A stretch of 64,000 nucleotides of DNA, taken from Echinarachnius parma (lineage: Eukaryota > Echinodermata > Echinoidea > Clypeasteroida > Echinarachniidae). The translations under genes were made by a program, and so were the position numbers. The stretch lies in the NCBI GenBank assembly GCA_037951105.1, contig JBAMJV010000868.1, positions 1 through 64,000 of the forward strand. Direction: 5' to 3'. Every line of letters starts with the position of its first letter. Positions within the stretch are counted from its first letter, which is position 1. Of this stretch, positions 11,701-24,045 are shown piece by piece. The notes under the pieces were generated by a model. That model did not search any database. It worked only from the letters and a program-made list of their open reading frames with translations, and had not been told where the DNA came from.

Positions 11701-11918
11701 AATTTATGGTACAAATTGACGTCTTAAAGACGTTGTAAAGACGCCTTTTCGGGGAAAAATACGTCATTATCACGTCAAAATATGACGTCTATATGACGGT
11801 AAACGCGGGTGCAAAATCTTCACTTTTTGACGTGAATTTAAGACGTCTTTAAGACGACGTGCACGACGAAAAACGACGTAAATTTGACGTCATTTTTTAC
11901 CAGTGTTTGCTATCAGGG
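8773..11918. mobile_element. GACGTC-rich 3.1 kb transposon-like element
   Basis: The left end CCCTGATAGCAGAC and the right end, complement CCCTGATAGCAAAC, form short terminal inverted repeats; each is followed within 50 bp by TGGTAAA. The interior is almost wholly built of GACGT/ACGTC words. From about 8900 to 10670 there are degenerate units of roughly 80 bp (CATCATTTTTTGTCGTATGG plus GACGTC boxes); from 10673 to about 11905 there are five tandem units of 248 bp. No credible transposase ORF, so a non-autonomous element or a satellite captured by one. I do not recognise the superfamily, and the immediate flanks show no clear target duplication. Confidence 0.65.
10673..11905. repeat. Five tandem 248 bp units
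   Basis: Units begin AAGACGTCTTTATG at 10673, 10921, 11169, 11417 and 11672. The first three spacings are exactly 248 bp and the fourth 255 bp. Each contains GGTAAACGCGGGTGCAAAAT and many GACGTC palindromes. Confidence 0.85.
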
Positions 11919-11924
11919 ATTCAT

Positions 11925-12545
11925 TATTGGCTGTAGGCCATGTTGTTGGATCATACATAAGCCATATATGGTTTATGTTGGAACTGTGTATGACACTAAA
12001 CACAATATTTATGTGGGAGTGGTGCATATTTATTAGTGCGTCAATTATTTGCTTTCTTCGTGAAAAATATATCAAATCATAACACGCTTTCCCAGATGCA
12101 GTTAATCTTAAGCCCGAATTTCCTATCTAGGTATGCACCAGATTGCACAATTTCAAATTCATAAATGCAAAATCTTTCTTACCGTGGGAGGGGGATACCC
12201 CCTCCCAAACCCTCCCCCTCCCTCCCTGCCCCAGCCCTCAGGCGCTTCGCTCCATCGGGACTCATTATTGGCAGTGTGTTGTTGGATCATACATAATGTT
12301 GCATAATTATGGTTTATGTTGTGTTGTGTGTGTGTGTTTTGGGGTACATATTTATTAGTGTGTCAATTATTTGTTTTCTACGTGAAAAATATATTAAAAC
12401 TTTCTGGTCGATCAAATCATATCACGCTTTCCCAAATACAGCCGAATTTCCTATCTAGGTATGCATCAGATTGCACAATTTCAAGTCCAAAAATGCAAAA
12501 ACTCCCTACCGTGGGAGGGGGGACACCCCCCTCCCACACCCTCCC
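11925..12545. repeat. Direct duplication, about 330 bp period
   Basis: 11925-12195 and 12258-12545 share TCATTATTGGC, GTTGTTGGATCATACATAA, TTTCCTATCTAGGTATGCA and the G/C-run tail with CCGTGGGAGGGGG. The intact copy-specific features suggest two copies of one dispersed element inserted or duplicated head to tail. Confidence 0.75.
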
Positions 12546-12797
12546 CTCGCTCAGTCGCTTCGCTCCCTCGCAATGTCTCACTCTCACCTCTGGCTCAAAC
12601 TTGGCAACCCAGAGTGTGGTTGGGCATGAGCCCCTATACACACCAAAATTGTGAGCCCCCTTGGGGTTTTGCCCCCCCCCCCCCCCCCCCCCCCCAATCC
12701 AAAACTGCTTCCGGCGCGCCTGCCTCTGACCTAATAAAACAAATATGCAATTTAGCTGATTATCTGTATAATGCTAATTCTACAACAAATTTTCAAT

Positions 12798-13215
12798 GTT
12801 GCCAAGGTAACATTGCTAAATTATCTAAAGAAACCTTTAAGCACATGAGAAAAAACAAACAAATATTGGACTGTCTACAACCTATTATCGCCTACAGGAA
12901 TAATTCATCATCGATTATAAACGATAGTATCAAAGTGGAAATAACCCAATGATGCCAGGGTGGTGATATTGCTAGATTTCCTAAAGAATCCCTTTAGAAC
13001 ATGAGTAAAAACAAACAAACAAATATTGGACTTATGAACGTCTACAACATAATAGGATCGCCTACAGGAATAATTCATGATCGATTATAAACGATCGTAT
13101 CAAAGTGGAAATAACCCAATGATCCCAAGGTGGTAATATTGCTAAATTTTCTAAAGAAACCTTTTAGAACATGAATAACAAAAGAAAATACAGTAGGACT
13201 TATGATTAACGTCTT
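12798..13215. repeat. Three imperfect tandem units of about 150-170 bp
   Basis: Units start near 12798, 12950 and 13119 with a sequence like CCAAGGTGGTAATATTGCTA. They share CGCCTACAGGAATAATTCAT and an imperfect palindrome around GATCGATTATAAACGATC. Words resemble the 4.2-5.7 kb foldback family, so it may be related. Confidence 0.65.
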
Positions 13216-13529
13216 CAGGTCTAATGGATACGGGATTCATTCAAGTAAAATTCCAATTTTTATAACCTATTTGACACTTGAAATCAGGTTGTTTAATGTT
13301 GATGATCCCGTATCATTAGCTGAGGAGTAGTAAACTAATATAAATACCAACCTGTTTTTAATTATTTTTAACATGATTTTCCAAAAAATTAATTATTTAG
13401 GCATCAACTCTTTGAAATACTAAACAGTCAATACTAACCATTTAATCTCACATACCTAAGAAGCTGGATATATATACGGAACGTACGGACGTAGGTTATA
13501 GGATAGGTTTAGGATTTAGGAATAGGATA

Positions 13530-13602
13530 GGATTATGTGTTACATGTTATGTGTTACATGTTATGTGTTACATGTTATGTTATGTGTTACATGTTATGTT
13601 AT
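13530..13602. repeat. 14-19 bp minisatellite
   Basis: TTATGTGTTACATG is repeated four times with small length changes. Confidence 0.8.
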
Positions 13603-13684
13603 AAAAGTGTTGACTGTGGAATATACTGCAAGACATAACCATCTCAATTTTTTTAATTATTAATTATTAATAATGTAAAAATCG

Positions 13685-14381
13685 CTTCAAAATATGACGT
13701 CAATACGACGTCTTTTCGTCATAAAAAGACGTCGTTAGCACGTCAAAATATGACGTCTATATGTCGTGAAACGCGGGTGCAAAATCTTCATTTTTTGACG
13801 TGAATTTATGACGCCTTTAAGACGACGTACACGACTTGAAAATCACGTCAAATCAATACGTAAAAATCACGTCTTATATTGACCAATAAGACGTCTTTAT
13901 GTCGTCTTAATAACGTAATTAATGGTACAAATTGACGACTTAAAGACGTCATAAAGACGCCTTTTCGGAAAAAAATACGTCAATATCACGTCAAAATATG
14001 ACGTCGATATCACGGTAAACGCGGGTGCAAAATCTTCACTTTTTTACGTTAATTTACGACGTCTTAAAGACGACGTACACAAGGTGAAAATCACGTCAAA
14101 TCCAGACGTAAAAATCACGTTTTATTTTGACCAATACGACGTCTTTATGTCGTCTTAATAACGTAATTAATGGTACAAATTGACGACTTAAAGACGTCAT
14201 AAAGACGCCTTTTTGGAAAAAAATACGTCAATATCACGTCAAAATATGACGTCGATATCACGGTAAACGCGGGTGCAAAATCTTCACTTTTTGACGTTAA
14301 TTTAAGACGTCGTTAAGACGACGTACCCGACGTAAAATGACGTAAATTTGACGTAATTTTTACCAGTGTCTGCTATCAGGG
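13685..14381. mobile_element. Truncated second copy of the GACGTC-rich element
   Basis: Holds about 2.7 units of the same 248 bp repeat (unit starts at about 13888 and 14136) and ends with ACCAGTGTCTGCTATCAGGG, the same terminal sequence as at 11918. The left terminus is missing. Confidence 0.7.
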
Positions 14382-14639
14382 GAGCGAGCTTGAAAATTTT
14401 AGCAATTTAACATTGGAAATTGCCATTTATTTAAATATTATTGTATGGGTATATTCGTGTTATGTGTTATGATATTGCGTTTATAAAGGTATATATAAAC
14501 ACCCGCGGTTGTAGAATATTATATACGAATGCGAGCGGGCTGCGCTGCGCTGCACGCCGGGAAAAAAAGAAAAAAAAAGGGTAGGGATGACCAGGAATTT
14601 ATGGACAGTGTCTTTCGTAATATTTTTTTTATTAAGCTG

Positions 14640-14800
14640 TCGGTGGGGGGGGGGGGGGGGCATGTGGCCCCCCGGGCCCCCCTGTGCCACCATTTACAAT
14701 TTGAAAAGGGGGGGGGGTTTCAAACCTCCCAAAACAGTCATTCTTTGGCAAAAGGGGGGGGGGGGGTTGAACCCCCCCCCCCCCCCCCCCCCCCCCCCTG
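14640..14800. repeat. Poly-G / poly-C tracts
   Basis: G runs at about 14645-14660, 14709-14717 and 14755-14766, then a C run from about 14771 to 14798. ORFs on both strands here are Gly/Pro runs. Confidence 0.8.
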
Positions 14801-15356
14801 GGTACGCATATGAGTCACGCAACTAAATAATTAACTCTGCAAAACTGGAGGTCGAACTCTGTAGCCATTTTGCACGGAGGTGGTTTCATCAAAATTATAA
14901 TTTTTACACATGTAGGATGTTAGTACAGATATGCCTGTCCTTCAGCACAGTTCAGTGTGTAATTGCTAAAAATATTGGCGAAGGGAACTTAAGGTTTGGG
15001 TCTGATTTAAATGTTGGACATTTCTAAAAAAAAACAGCTGAAAGTCGTTTTGCGATCAATAACGTTTGTGGGACAAACGTCCATTAAAAGTATACTTTTG
15101 CAGTAATATGGGCTCACATTGGGTATATGTACTATGCAATATATTATAGGATATTTTTGTACATATAAGCAGCTGCTGCACTTCTCTAGACACTCCCCAA
15201 TAATTGAACATGCCGCTTGTATTGATTTCACGCCTTAAATCTGTTTTTAAATGACACAACGGTAGTATCACCCATATCCAAACTGTAACAAGTAGTCTAG
15301 AACAATAGAGTCATACCCATTTTGTAGTTATTATGGTGGGAAACAGTCAGGACATC

Positions 15357-16999
15357 TGTTGCACCACAAATTGTCGTCCCTGCACAAATTGTCGTTGGCG
15401 ACAATTTGTGCAAAATGTTGACACCACAAATTGTCGCCTTCTGCACAAATTGTCGTTGGCGACAATTTGTGGAGGCGACGGCGACAATTTGTGCTGGTAG
15501 CTGGCACCACAAATTGTCGCCACACCTACGGTCCTGTTCAAAGCCATGATGACATACATTTGGGATTAAAATGATCATTCTTGACGTACGGAATACCAAC
15601 GCACCAACATATAGGTCATGTGAAGGTTTGTGTATAGTGTGTGAGTGTGTGAGTGTGTGTATTTGTGTATGTGTGTGTGCGTGCGTGTGCACATGTGGTA
15701 TGTGAATGATTAAGGATGGGTGTGGGGTATGTGTGTGTTCGTGTATGCGTGTGTATGTGTGAATGTAGGATGTGTTTGTGTGTGTGTGTGTGTGTTTATG
15801 CGTGTGTGGGGTGTGTGTGTGGAGGAATGGGTGGGCGTGGAGGGGTGTGTTTTAGGGATGGGTGCAGTGGCGTACACATTTTTTTTTTTTTACACGGGGG
15901 GGGGGGGGGGTTGTCGGTGAGGATTATTCGAGTGGGGTGTCTGTGAGGATTTTTAAAGGGATTGAGGGGTGTCGTTGAGGTTTATTTGAAGGGGGATGTA
16001 GAATTTTTCGAGGGGGGGGGGGGGGGTGGGGGGCGGGGGTGTTGGTGAAGAGTTTTCGAAGCCGAGTCCAAGATCTGTCAAAAAAGGCCGAGACCGAGAT
16101 CACTAATTGGTTTGGGGGTCCGATCGAGACCATTGGCTATGATGGTCGAGACCACTTAAAGTGGCCTCAAGACCGCTCAAATTGTGTAAGGGGGGGGGGG
16201 GGGGGGGGGATGGGTGATTTCCCAAAACAGGCCTTTTTTCATCAAGGGGGGGGGGGGGGGTCGAACCCCAACCAACTCCCCCATTGTCCTTGGTGCGCCT
16301 ATTGATGTGTGTGTGTGAAAGCAATAATGGTGGGGAAATTATTTACGGAATATACAGACAATTAACAAGTGACAGAGAAGTTGATGTCTAAAGTTATGCA
16401 AAAGAATGGATGTATTGCAACATAGAAAACACATGTCAACTTTGAAGGGTCTCCTTCTGTCATCCTCTCTCCATCTCTCTCTCTCTGCCACCACCCCAGC
16501 CCAATATACTATACGGCTTGTCATACACGATTAATGTAAACTTTAAACTTTAAACAATTGCAGTGATTAGAATGAAAAATAATCAAGGTTAAGTGTATTC
16601 TAGGAAGAAAAAAAAATCCATTTCCATCTAGAATTTGTACACCAATCACAACATTTAGTGATTTTTGGGCCGACGCTCACTTACAAACGGTCATTGCGTG
16701 ACTTCAGAACGGTATACCCGGTCATCGCAAATTTGGTCTCAAAAGACTTCAATTTACAAAAAAACATGAAGTCACGCGGCGATACCTGCGTGCGTTGCGG
16801 AATTATCACGCGAAAGGTCAATTTGTGGTGTGAGGTTTTACGTGATTTCACAAATTGTCGCCGGGTATGGGGACGCCGAGAGCAACACAAATTGTCGCCA
16901 ACGACAATTCGTGCAGGAAGCGACAATTTGTGGCGTGAAATTTTGCACAAATTGTCGCCGACGACAATTTGTGCAGGTACGACAATTTGTGGTGCAACA
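15357..16999. mobile_element. 1.64 kb foldback element, 5 bp target duplication
   Basis: Long inverted repeats (about 15357-15525 and 16830-16999) end in TGTTGCACCACAAATTGTCG and its complement. The element is flanked by ACATC at 15352-15356 and 17000-17004, a 5 bp duplication. Each terminal repeat contains several CACAAATTGTCG half-sites, some paired into hairpins such as ACAATTTGTG facing CACAAATTGT. The interior holds TG microsatellites, G runs and no transposase. TG...CA ends with a 4-5 bp duplication would fit an integrase-type (Ginger-like) element, but this is inference; ORFs inside are not genes. Confidence 0.8.
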
Positions 17000-17004
17000 A
17001 CATC

Positions 17005-18780
17005 AATTAGACAAAGCATTGAGTAGGTTGAAGTTGGTAGGCCAGCACGATTGTGAGAAAGTTTGGCTTAGAAACGTCCTTGACATTCAATTCAAAAATG
17101 GTGACCCAGTTTAATCAAAGTAGATTTCAGGTAAAGTTACGAGTCTGTGATGATACGTAGGAAGTTAATCTTTTTAATCACAATTACAGATGGATTGATG
17201 CAATTTTTTAAATTCTGGATGAGGGGACTTATATACCTATGCAACAGGTTGACATTTTGCACTTAATTGACGCTTTCCTCATCACCTCACCTAGTCAAAA
17301 TTGTGCAGGTAGCTCAAACTTTGTTTAAACTGTTGATTATTATATATTTTTTTATCAGATTTGAGCCTTAACAGGCATGGACGGATTTAATACATTTCGG
17401 CTTTTAAATTGCCATCTTTTGATTTAGTGATACTTATCATGGATGTTTGTCTGTAAATAACAGATAATCAAATTTGAAATTAATAACATGCACCTACCAA
17501 ATGATTTTTGTTCAGAATCATACACCATTACAACCCTAAAATGTAGGCAACGTAAAACTGCTGCTATATACTAACCTGTATGTAACTTCCAAACATTTTT
17601 TGAATTATGGATGTTTCTTAGCCATAATATTATAATTATTGTAATAAATCATATACAGGCAGTAGGAGTTTCTTCTCAATTTTTGAACAATAGATGCCCC
17701 TTATACATTATGTGCATAATGCCAGACAAATGTCCATCCCCAAATGACGAGGTTAATTTCTGATTGTCATCATGGACGTTTTTTTCTTCATATTTTCACA
17801 GCAGCATGATGATCAGAAAAAAAGAAAATCAAGGGATCACTACAAATATGTATATATAAAGGCTGAAGAGAGATGTTGGGGAAAGAGTAGCCTATACATA
17901 ATATATAAAGATGCTGACTGGAAGCCAGTCTCACGATTTACTGCCACTATTTCTACAACCAGTTCATAAATTGTCCACCTGGTTAAGTTGCAAGTTGTCT
18001 ATCCATCTTGTAGGCTATACTTACCAGTTCGTATACAATCTGTTCAAATGTTCAGTTTTTCTACACCCAAATGGTACACTAATATTACTGATGACCACTA
18101 TTTATCAACATACGGCCCATTTGTCTACATCCACTTGGACCACTTAGAGCAATTGACTGTGCTACCTCCCATCTTGTAGAATTGGTACCACGTGCCTACA
18201 TTATTATTCATGTATTTTGTGTCCCATTATCTTCTTAGCAAATGTAATCTCAGTGCAGTTTCAACCATTATCATTTAAAGAATGGGATATAATATTATAA
18301 ATAGGGGAACTAATAGACGATGCCACTTCTTGAATATACATGTACCTTACACACTACATAGCTTATAACTGCTGCATAAGGGCTACCAAAACGATAGTAT
18401 TGTGTATATTGAATGAATTATCTAAATAGGAAATTGGTACAGTGGTAGTTCCAACTTTCTCCTTCAATTTTGATAGTCCTATCTTTTATTATAATATCGT
18501 AATAAAACCTTTTTTCATATTTCCCCAATTGACAAATAACAAAAAAAGAATGTGGAGTGTGAGGAATAGCTAGATCAGAAATAAAAAGAAACGGGAATTA
18601 AGTTGTAAAAGGAGGTGATGTTTATCACTATTGATAATTTACAATTATATGAACATGAGGGAAAATGAGGCTCGTTCAGAGATGAGACCGAGAATATTAT
18701 GTAGACAATTATGATAATGATAGCGAATAAGATGCCAATGCATGATGTTGTTGTGTACATGCATCGAGCTGATTTCTATA
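17005..18780. other. Intergenic, no recognised feature
   Basis: AT-rich single-copy-looking sequence. Short ORFs (for example 17772-17969 and 17911-18147) lack homology that I can recognise and lack codon-like structure. Confidence 0.5.
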
Positions 18781-18784
18781 TAAT

Positions 18785-19175
18785 TATCTATCTATCTAGC
18801 CTATGTCTCTCTGCTACAGAAGGAAGGCCTCTTCATCACCATTCCATCTTCTTCTATCTTGTGCTAGTCGCTTCCATGTAACACCCCCAAATTCTTTGAT
18901 GTCATCCATCCAACGCCTACTCTCTCTGCCTCTTCGTCTGGTTTGTGTTCTTAGTGTCCAATTAGCTATTATTATGTGTCCATATATTATATTCACGTCT
19001 TGCAAGGTGGCCTGCCCATCTCAATATCTTTGTTTTTATTTCCTGTATGATATCCCTGGCATTTGTTTTCTTTTCCTCATTTCTGACCTTGTCTCTTCTT
19101 TTAACTCCTACTATAATCCTCTACATTGCTCTTTCTGTAACTCTAAGCTTCTTTTCCTATTTCTTAGTTGTTGCG
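18785..19175 (-). pseudogene. RTE-type LINE 3' fragment
   Basis: Reading the minus strand in shifting frames gives KTKILRWAGHLARRE, then RRGRESRRWMDDI, then WKRLAQDRRRW close to the end. This is the conserved C-terminal tail of RTE/BovB-like ORF2 (WAGHxAR, RGRPxxRWxDDI, AQDRxxW). Stops and a shift break it. The 3' end runs into a GATA repeat (18785-18800), as expected of RTE elements with simple-repeat tails. Confidence 0.75.
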
Positions 19176-19205
19176 CTGTACAGATATGTGATATTTTTGA
19201 AATTG

Positions 19206-20270
19206 TGAATAATTTCAAAGCTAATAAAAGCCCATGATATGATTGTCATTAGTATTATTATTGTAAAAAGGTGTATTATTCTTATTGTAAAACCAATTGT
19301 GTAATATGTTTAATCTATATATTGAAGATGGTGTACGTGTTTCCAAACTGCCTAAAAATAGCACAAATTATTCCTATTCATAAGGGGTGTAGCAAGGATA
19401 CTTTAACCAACTATAGACCAATTTCTTTGTTATGTGTGTTTTCTAAAATATTCGAAAAATTGATTTATAAGCAATTGATGGATTATTTAATAAAGAAAGA
19501 TATTTTATGTAGAAAACAATTTGGTTTTAGACAAGGGCATTCCTCTTACATGGCTCTCATGGAATTTACAAATACAATATCAGATGCTTTTGAAAATAAG
19601 AACATATTACTTGGATTGTTTTTAGACGTCAAAGGCATTTGATTGGCTGATTGCATTGGTCATAGTACAGTTTACTAATTAAGAACATGGAATGTTATGG
19701 TATTAGAGGCATTGCCCTACATTGGTTTGGAAGCTATTTATGTAATCGAGTGCAATATGTGTCTATTGGAAATGAATCGTCTAGTTATTGTGATGTAAAT
19801 ATTGGTGTACCCCAGGGTTCTGAATTACGGCCCTTATTATTTATTTTGTATGTGAATGAAATCTACAATTTGCTAATACCATTCTTCAAACTATTGTTTT
19901 TGCAGATGATACTAATATCTTTTTATCTGGTAATGATGTGAATAGTCTGTGTTTAACTTTTTATAATGAGCTTCGCTCAGTCAGTAATTGGTTCCTTGCT
20001 AATAAGCTTAAATTAAATGTTGATAAAACTTGTTGAATGCTTTTTAAACCTAAAAATAAGATTATTGTAGAAAATTATGTGAATATATGTATGAACTCGT
20101 GTAAAATTCCACTTGTTAAATCAACAAAGTTTGTAGGTATTGTAATAGACGATAAACTCTCATGGAAGGAACACATATCTAGCTATGTACAAAAGTAAGA
20201 CATGGAATTGGTGCAATGAATAGACTTAAGGACATTTTACCACTTAATATTCTTGTTAAGTTATGGCTCT
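19206..20270 (+). pseudogene. Jockey/CR1-like LINE reverse transcriptase, broken
   Basis: The plus strand encodes RT blocks in order: AQIIPIHKG, NYRPISLLCVFSKIFEKLI, KQFGFRQGHSS, LFLDVKG, GVPQGSELRPLLFILYVNEI, FADDTNIF (the catalytic FADD, near 19905) and SNWFLANKLKLNVDKT, then TKFVGIVIDDKLSW. The fragments lie in different frames with stops near 19642, 19941 and 20035, so it is dead. The N-terminal endonuclease is absent: the copy is 5'-truncated. The neighbouring RTE tail on the other strand is a separate element. Confidence 0.85.
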
Positions 20271-20636
20271 GGTTTTTTTAAAGGTGCCAAAAGGCTTAAT
20301 GACACTTTGAGGGTATATATTTTTACTAACATACAGAACTGAAAACTTATTTTTGTGTTTTCTTATAGTATCCACCTAGATTGATCTCCCATACCTTAAC
20401 GAAACTATATTGACTTATATTTATATACGTCAGATGACCCTAAAGGGCTAATTGTTTACGGAAATTTGTCAACCAAAAAAGGGTTCAATTGTGTTCTGGT
20501 ATAAAAAAAACTTATGGAGGCTTTCCAGTTTTTATTTTTTGCTGATTATGAACAAGTGTGAGTTGAACTTTCAGAAAATAAACAGTGCTGCAAATTAAAA
20601 GTAATATCCTGACCGCACAATGCCACCCAAAATGGT

Positions 20637-23184
20637 GTTTCGGACGTTACATCTTCCGTAAACAATTTTACCCCTCATTACCCGTACCAGTATCATAATT
20701 GAATGATATGATTTCTGCATGAAAACTAAACTTATAGTTAACTTGGCATATTGCCTAAAAAGGAAGCAAGACTTATTTCTTAAGCCAACAGTTAACAACA
20801 AAAAAATCATGAAATGCACACATGGTGTCATTTTCCGTAAACAATTTTGTAACGTCCGAAACAATCTTTATTAGGATATAATTAGAAAAAGGGGAATAAC
20901 ACAAGCTACTTTTTATTTCACTTTTGAAGAGACTTGATGTACCCTCCCAACACAGAAAAAAATAATGTAATAGCTCATTGCGTTATGATATATATTCAAA
21001 ATTAACTTTCCGTTAACATTTGTAACATCCGAAACAAATGTAACGTCCGAAACCAAAAATGTAACTTATAAGCTCATTTAGTCACAGGAAAGGGCACATT
21101 ATATGAATCAATCATCATAATATAAAATAGTATTCATTTTGAAACAAATTTACACATGAATTGGGTAATTAATTGCCAAAACAAATGTTTGAGATCAACC
21201 CATGTAAACAAATGTGTTTCGGACGTTACATGGGGTAATTGTTAACACAAAATTGATATTTTAGTGCATTTATTTTCAAAATGATAATATATGGTTATTA
21301 TTATTCATTTAGATCATGTAAATGAAACATAATTATCAAAATACATGATGCTTTAATAACATTTAGATGCTTAGTCTGCCCCAAATCCACATTTTCACCA
21401 ATTTTTCATCGATTGTTCTCAGCTAATTTGTAACCACTAAAGTTTTACAAGACACTTGATATAGTGAATGATATGACTAATCTACTTGGAACAATAACCT
21501 TTCTTTTGTGGAACTGAAACACTACCTGCTGCAACAACTCCTGTATTTTGTTTACCATTTAAAGAATCTTTTGTATGGTATTGTGAGCTCGTTTCGGACA
21601 TTACAAAATGGTGTTAACACACATTTTGATTGCACAAAAAATTCAATTTGGAACATTTAAAAAAGTATTATCTACATTTTTCATGATCTATATGCTTCCT
21701 GCTCCAGCAAAAGTGTTTTGAAAAATAAATGATCAGTTATTTGTCTCTGGGAAGGAACTTTTATTTATAAAAATGTGAGGAATTGCTATTTTTTCCCCAT
21801 AATTGTTCATGTTGTAAAGTACACAGAACTACATGTATACTGATTTTGTTTTTTGTATCACATCAAATGCATTATTAGGTTGATTGCCTATAATGTTATA
21901 TAAGAAACAAATGTTAAGTCTCTGTTTCATTATTCATTTAGTGGAAATATAGACATTTTCATTAACAAAGCCTTTTAGTGTATCTTCTGATCAATATCAT
22001 TCATTAGTTGCAAAATATGTTTTTCCATACTTAAACTTGATAAGAAGAAAATAATCTGGTTTATCCACATGTTTTACTCACAATAATTAAAATGTTAATC
22101 ATTTGTATTTAAAAAATCCACATGTTAAAACAAAAGTTAGTTTTGAAATACTATATGGCATATGCCATGTAAACTATAGGTACATGTACACCAAGATAAT
22201 TCCTTATCTTATTCTTAAGACAATTTCCAGAACATTACTGGTTTATGATCAATTACATTTTTGTGCAAGTCAACTATCTTTGAAAAATATAACCATATCT
22301 GCTGGAACAAATATAATTTCTTGACCTTAACCTTAAATGTGGTACATACAAGTGTACTGTACATGTGCCATTATAACTTGAATTTGAGGTTTTGCTAATA
22401 TCATATTGATTAGTAATGCATTTCTGACAGTTATTCTAATTTTCAATAATAGTTTGATAAAATTATTCATATTTTATCAAAATAAGAAAATGGAAAATTT
22501 AAATCATATACAATGTATGTCATTGTACAATAATATACTTTCATCTTTTGTAAAATGATGAAGGAAACTCTGGAAAGTCACATCGATCATCCTTTGACTG
22601 TATATAACAACAGTTTCTAATTGCATGTAATATTTGTACAAATGTTGGATTTTGTCTATCAATATGGACTACATTCACTATCCCTTTCGTTGGGAGTTCA
22701 ATTAATGCACATATTTATGGGTTTTGCTTGCAAAATCATGCAAACAAAGCGAGTTAAGATATGTTTTTGAAGTGATGTTAACACCATGTAACGTCCGAAA
22801 CAAAATAGGGTATTTCATAACATAATGCAACTTTGCTACAATAAATTACAGATCACAATTCTCAAATTGTAGTTATTGTAGTACTAGGTACTTCATAATT
22901 TCACTAAAACCCTTAAAATTGTCTCTACTTTGGAGATCTGAACATATAATTATAGATAAATCAAATTTACATGTACTGTAATGTATAATGTCATATGGTT
23001 GATAGAAGACCCCTTTCTGTGCTATGAAGTTAATTTGAACATTTCAAAGAAGAATTTGGATATATTTACATCTAAACATATACTTTCTGTATTTAAATAT
23101 TCCAAAACAGCAAAGATTTAAACCACAACTGGTCACAGAAGTGTGAAAAAAGGGTAAATGTTAACAATATGTAACGTCCGAAAC
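20637..23184. repeat. Stretch with eight copies of TGTAACGTCCGAAAC
   Basis: The 15-mer TGTAACGTCCGAAAC or its complement, exact or with one mismatch, occurs near 20637 (-), 20848 (+), 21021 (+), 21039 (+), 21215 (-), 21591 (-), 22788 (+) and 23170 (+). TTTCCGTAAACA or a close variant accompanies three of them. The intervening DNA is AT-rich with no conserved ORF. It separates two LINE segments. I do not recognise this element. Confidence 0.65.
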
Positions 23185-23639
23185 ACATACAAGAATCAAA
23201 TTTGAATTTTTTTTGCAAGTGTCTTGCTCCAATTTTATATCATGTAAATATGTCCTATCATGTATTGTTTCCATACAATAAGTTTGAACCAACAACAGTC
23301 AAAATTGTTTGCATTACAAAAACATCAAATTGCAAAATCCAAATTTTAAGGCTATTTTTTACTTTAAAATGACCTAAAAAATAAAAAAAAAATTAAGAAA
23401 CAGAAGCCCCCAAAATGGCACACATGATGTCAGAAGCCCACTTTAATTATTTGTATTATTTGTAATGCCATTTGGAATAGTAGGATTTTAGTATGGCAAT
23501 GTGAAAATATATCATATTTTTCTTTTAAATACAGGAAATCCTAAATGTTCATAGATATTTTGCAGAATTGGGGATAGATTAAGCCCAGATATTTATATTT
23601 CACGAAAATATAAGTTGTGTCAATGTTTAAAAAACATGT

Positions 23640-24045
23640 TTGAAGTTAATTCACTTAATTTCAATTTTGACCATGTTGGTTGACAAATTTGGCATCTTTA
23701 AAAAAACCAGTGCCTTATATCATGTATATCAAACTATGATCTTGCCACATTTTACCGACTGTAACATAATTTGGGGTAATTGTGCAATGTGTTTCTTCAT
23801 TTTACTCAATGTCTATTTACGGTTTTATGCTGTACTTAATCCCGGGGAGGAGCCTGAGATGGCCTTTGTTCCTCCCTCCACGCTGTGAATTTACTTCTTG
23901 TATTGCCTCCTTTGTTATATTTGTTACATTTGATGTATTTTACCTGTTGTATTGCTGTTATACATTGTTTTACCATGTATACTTTATATTTGTATGTTTT
24001 TAATTGAAGTTGTGGAAATAAATTAATCTGAATTTGAATTTGAAA
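23640..24045 (+). pseudogene. LINE 3' end (RT tail and 3' UTR)
   Basis: KTSALYHVYQTMILPHFTDC followed by NIIWGNC matches the segment after the RT thumb in jockey/CR1 elements. It is followed by a GGAGGAGCCTGAGATGGCC block and an ending of GAATTTGAATTTGAA, the short tandem tail typical of CR1/L2-type 3' ends. It may be the remainder of the LINE at 19206-20270, separated by the 15-mer-rich stretch, or a second copy. Confidence 0.6.

Noticed and set aside
9919-12075. Several 60-72 codon ORFs in the GACGTC-rich region
   Set aside because: They follow the repeat units, differ between copies and have no conserved start or family feature.
15297-17114. Overlapping ORFs in three frames with CTNCRQRQFVQ-like peptides
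   Set aside because: They are readings of the CACAAATTGTCG iterons in the foldback element's terminal repeats.
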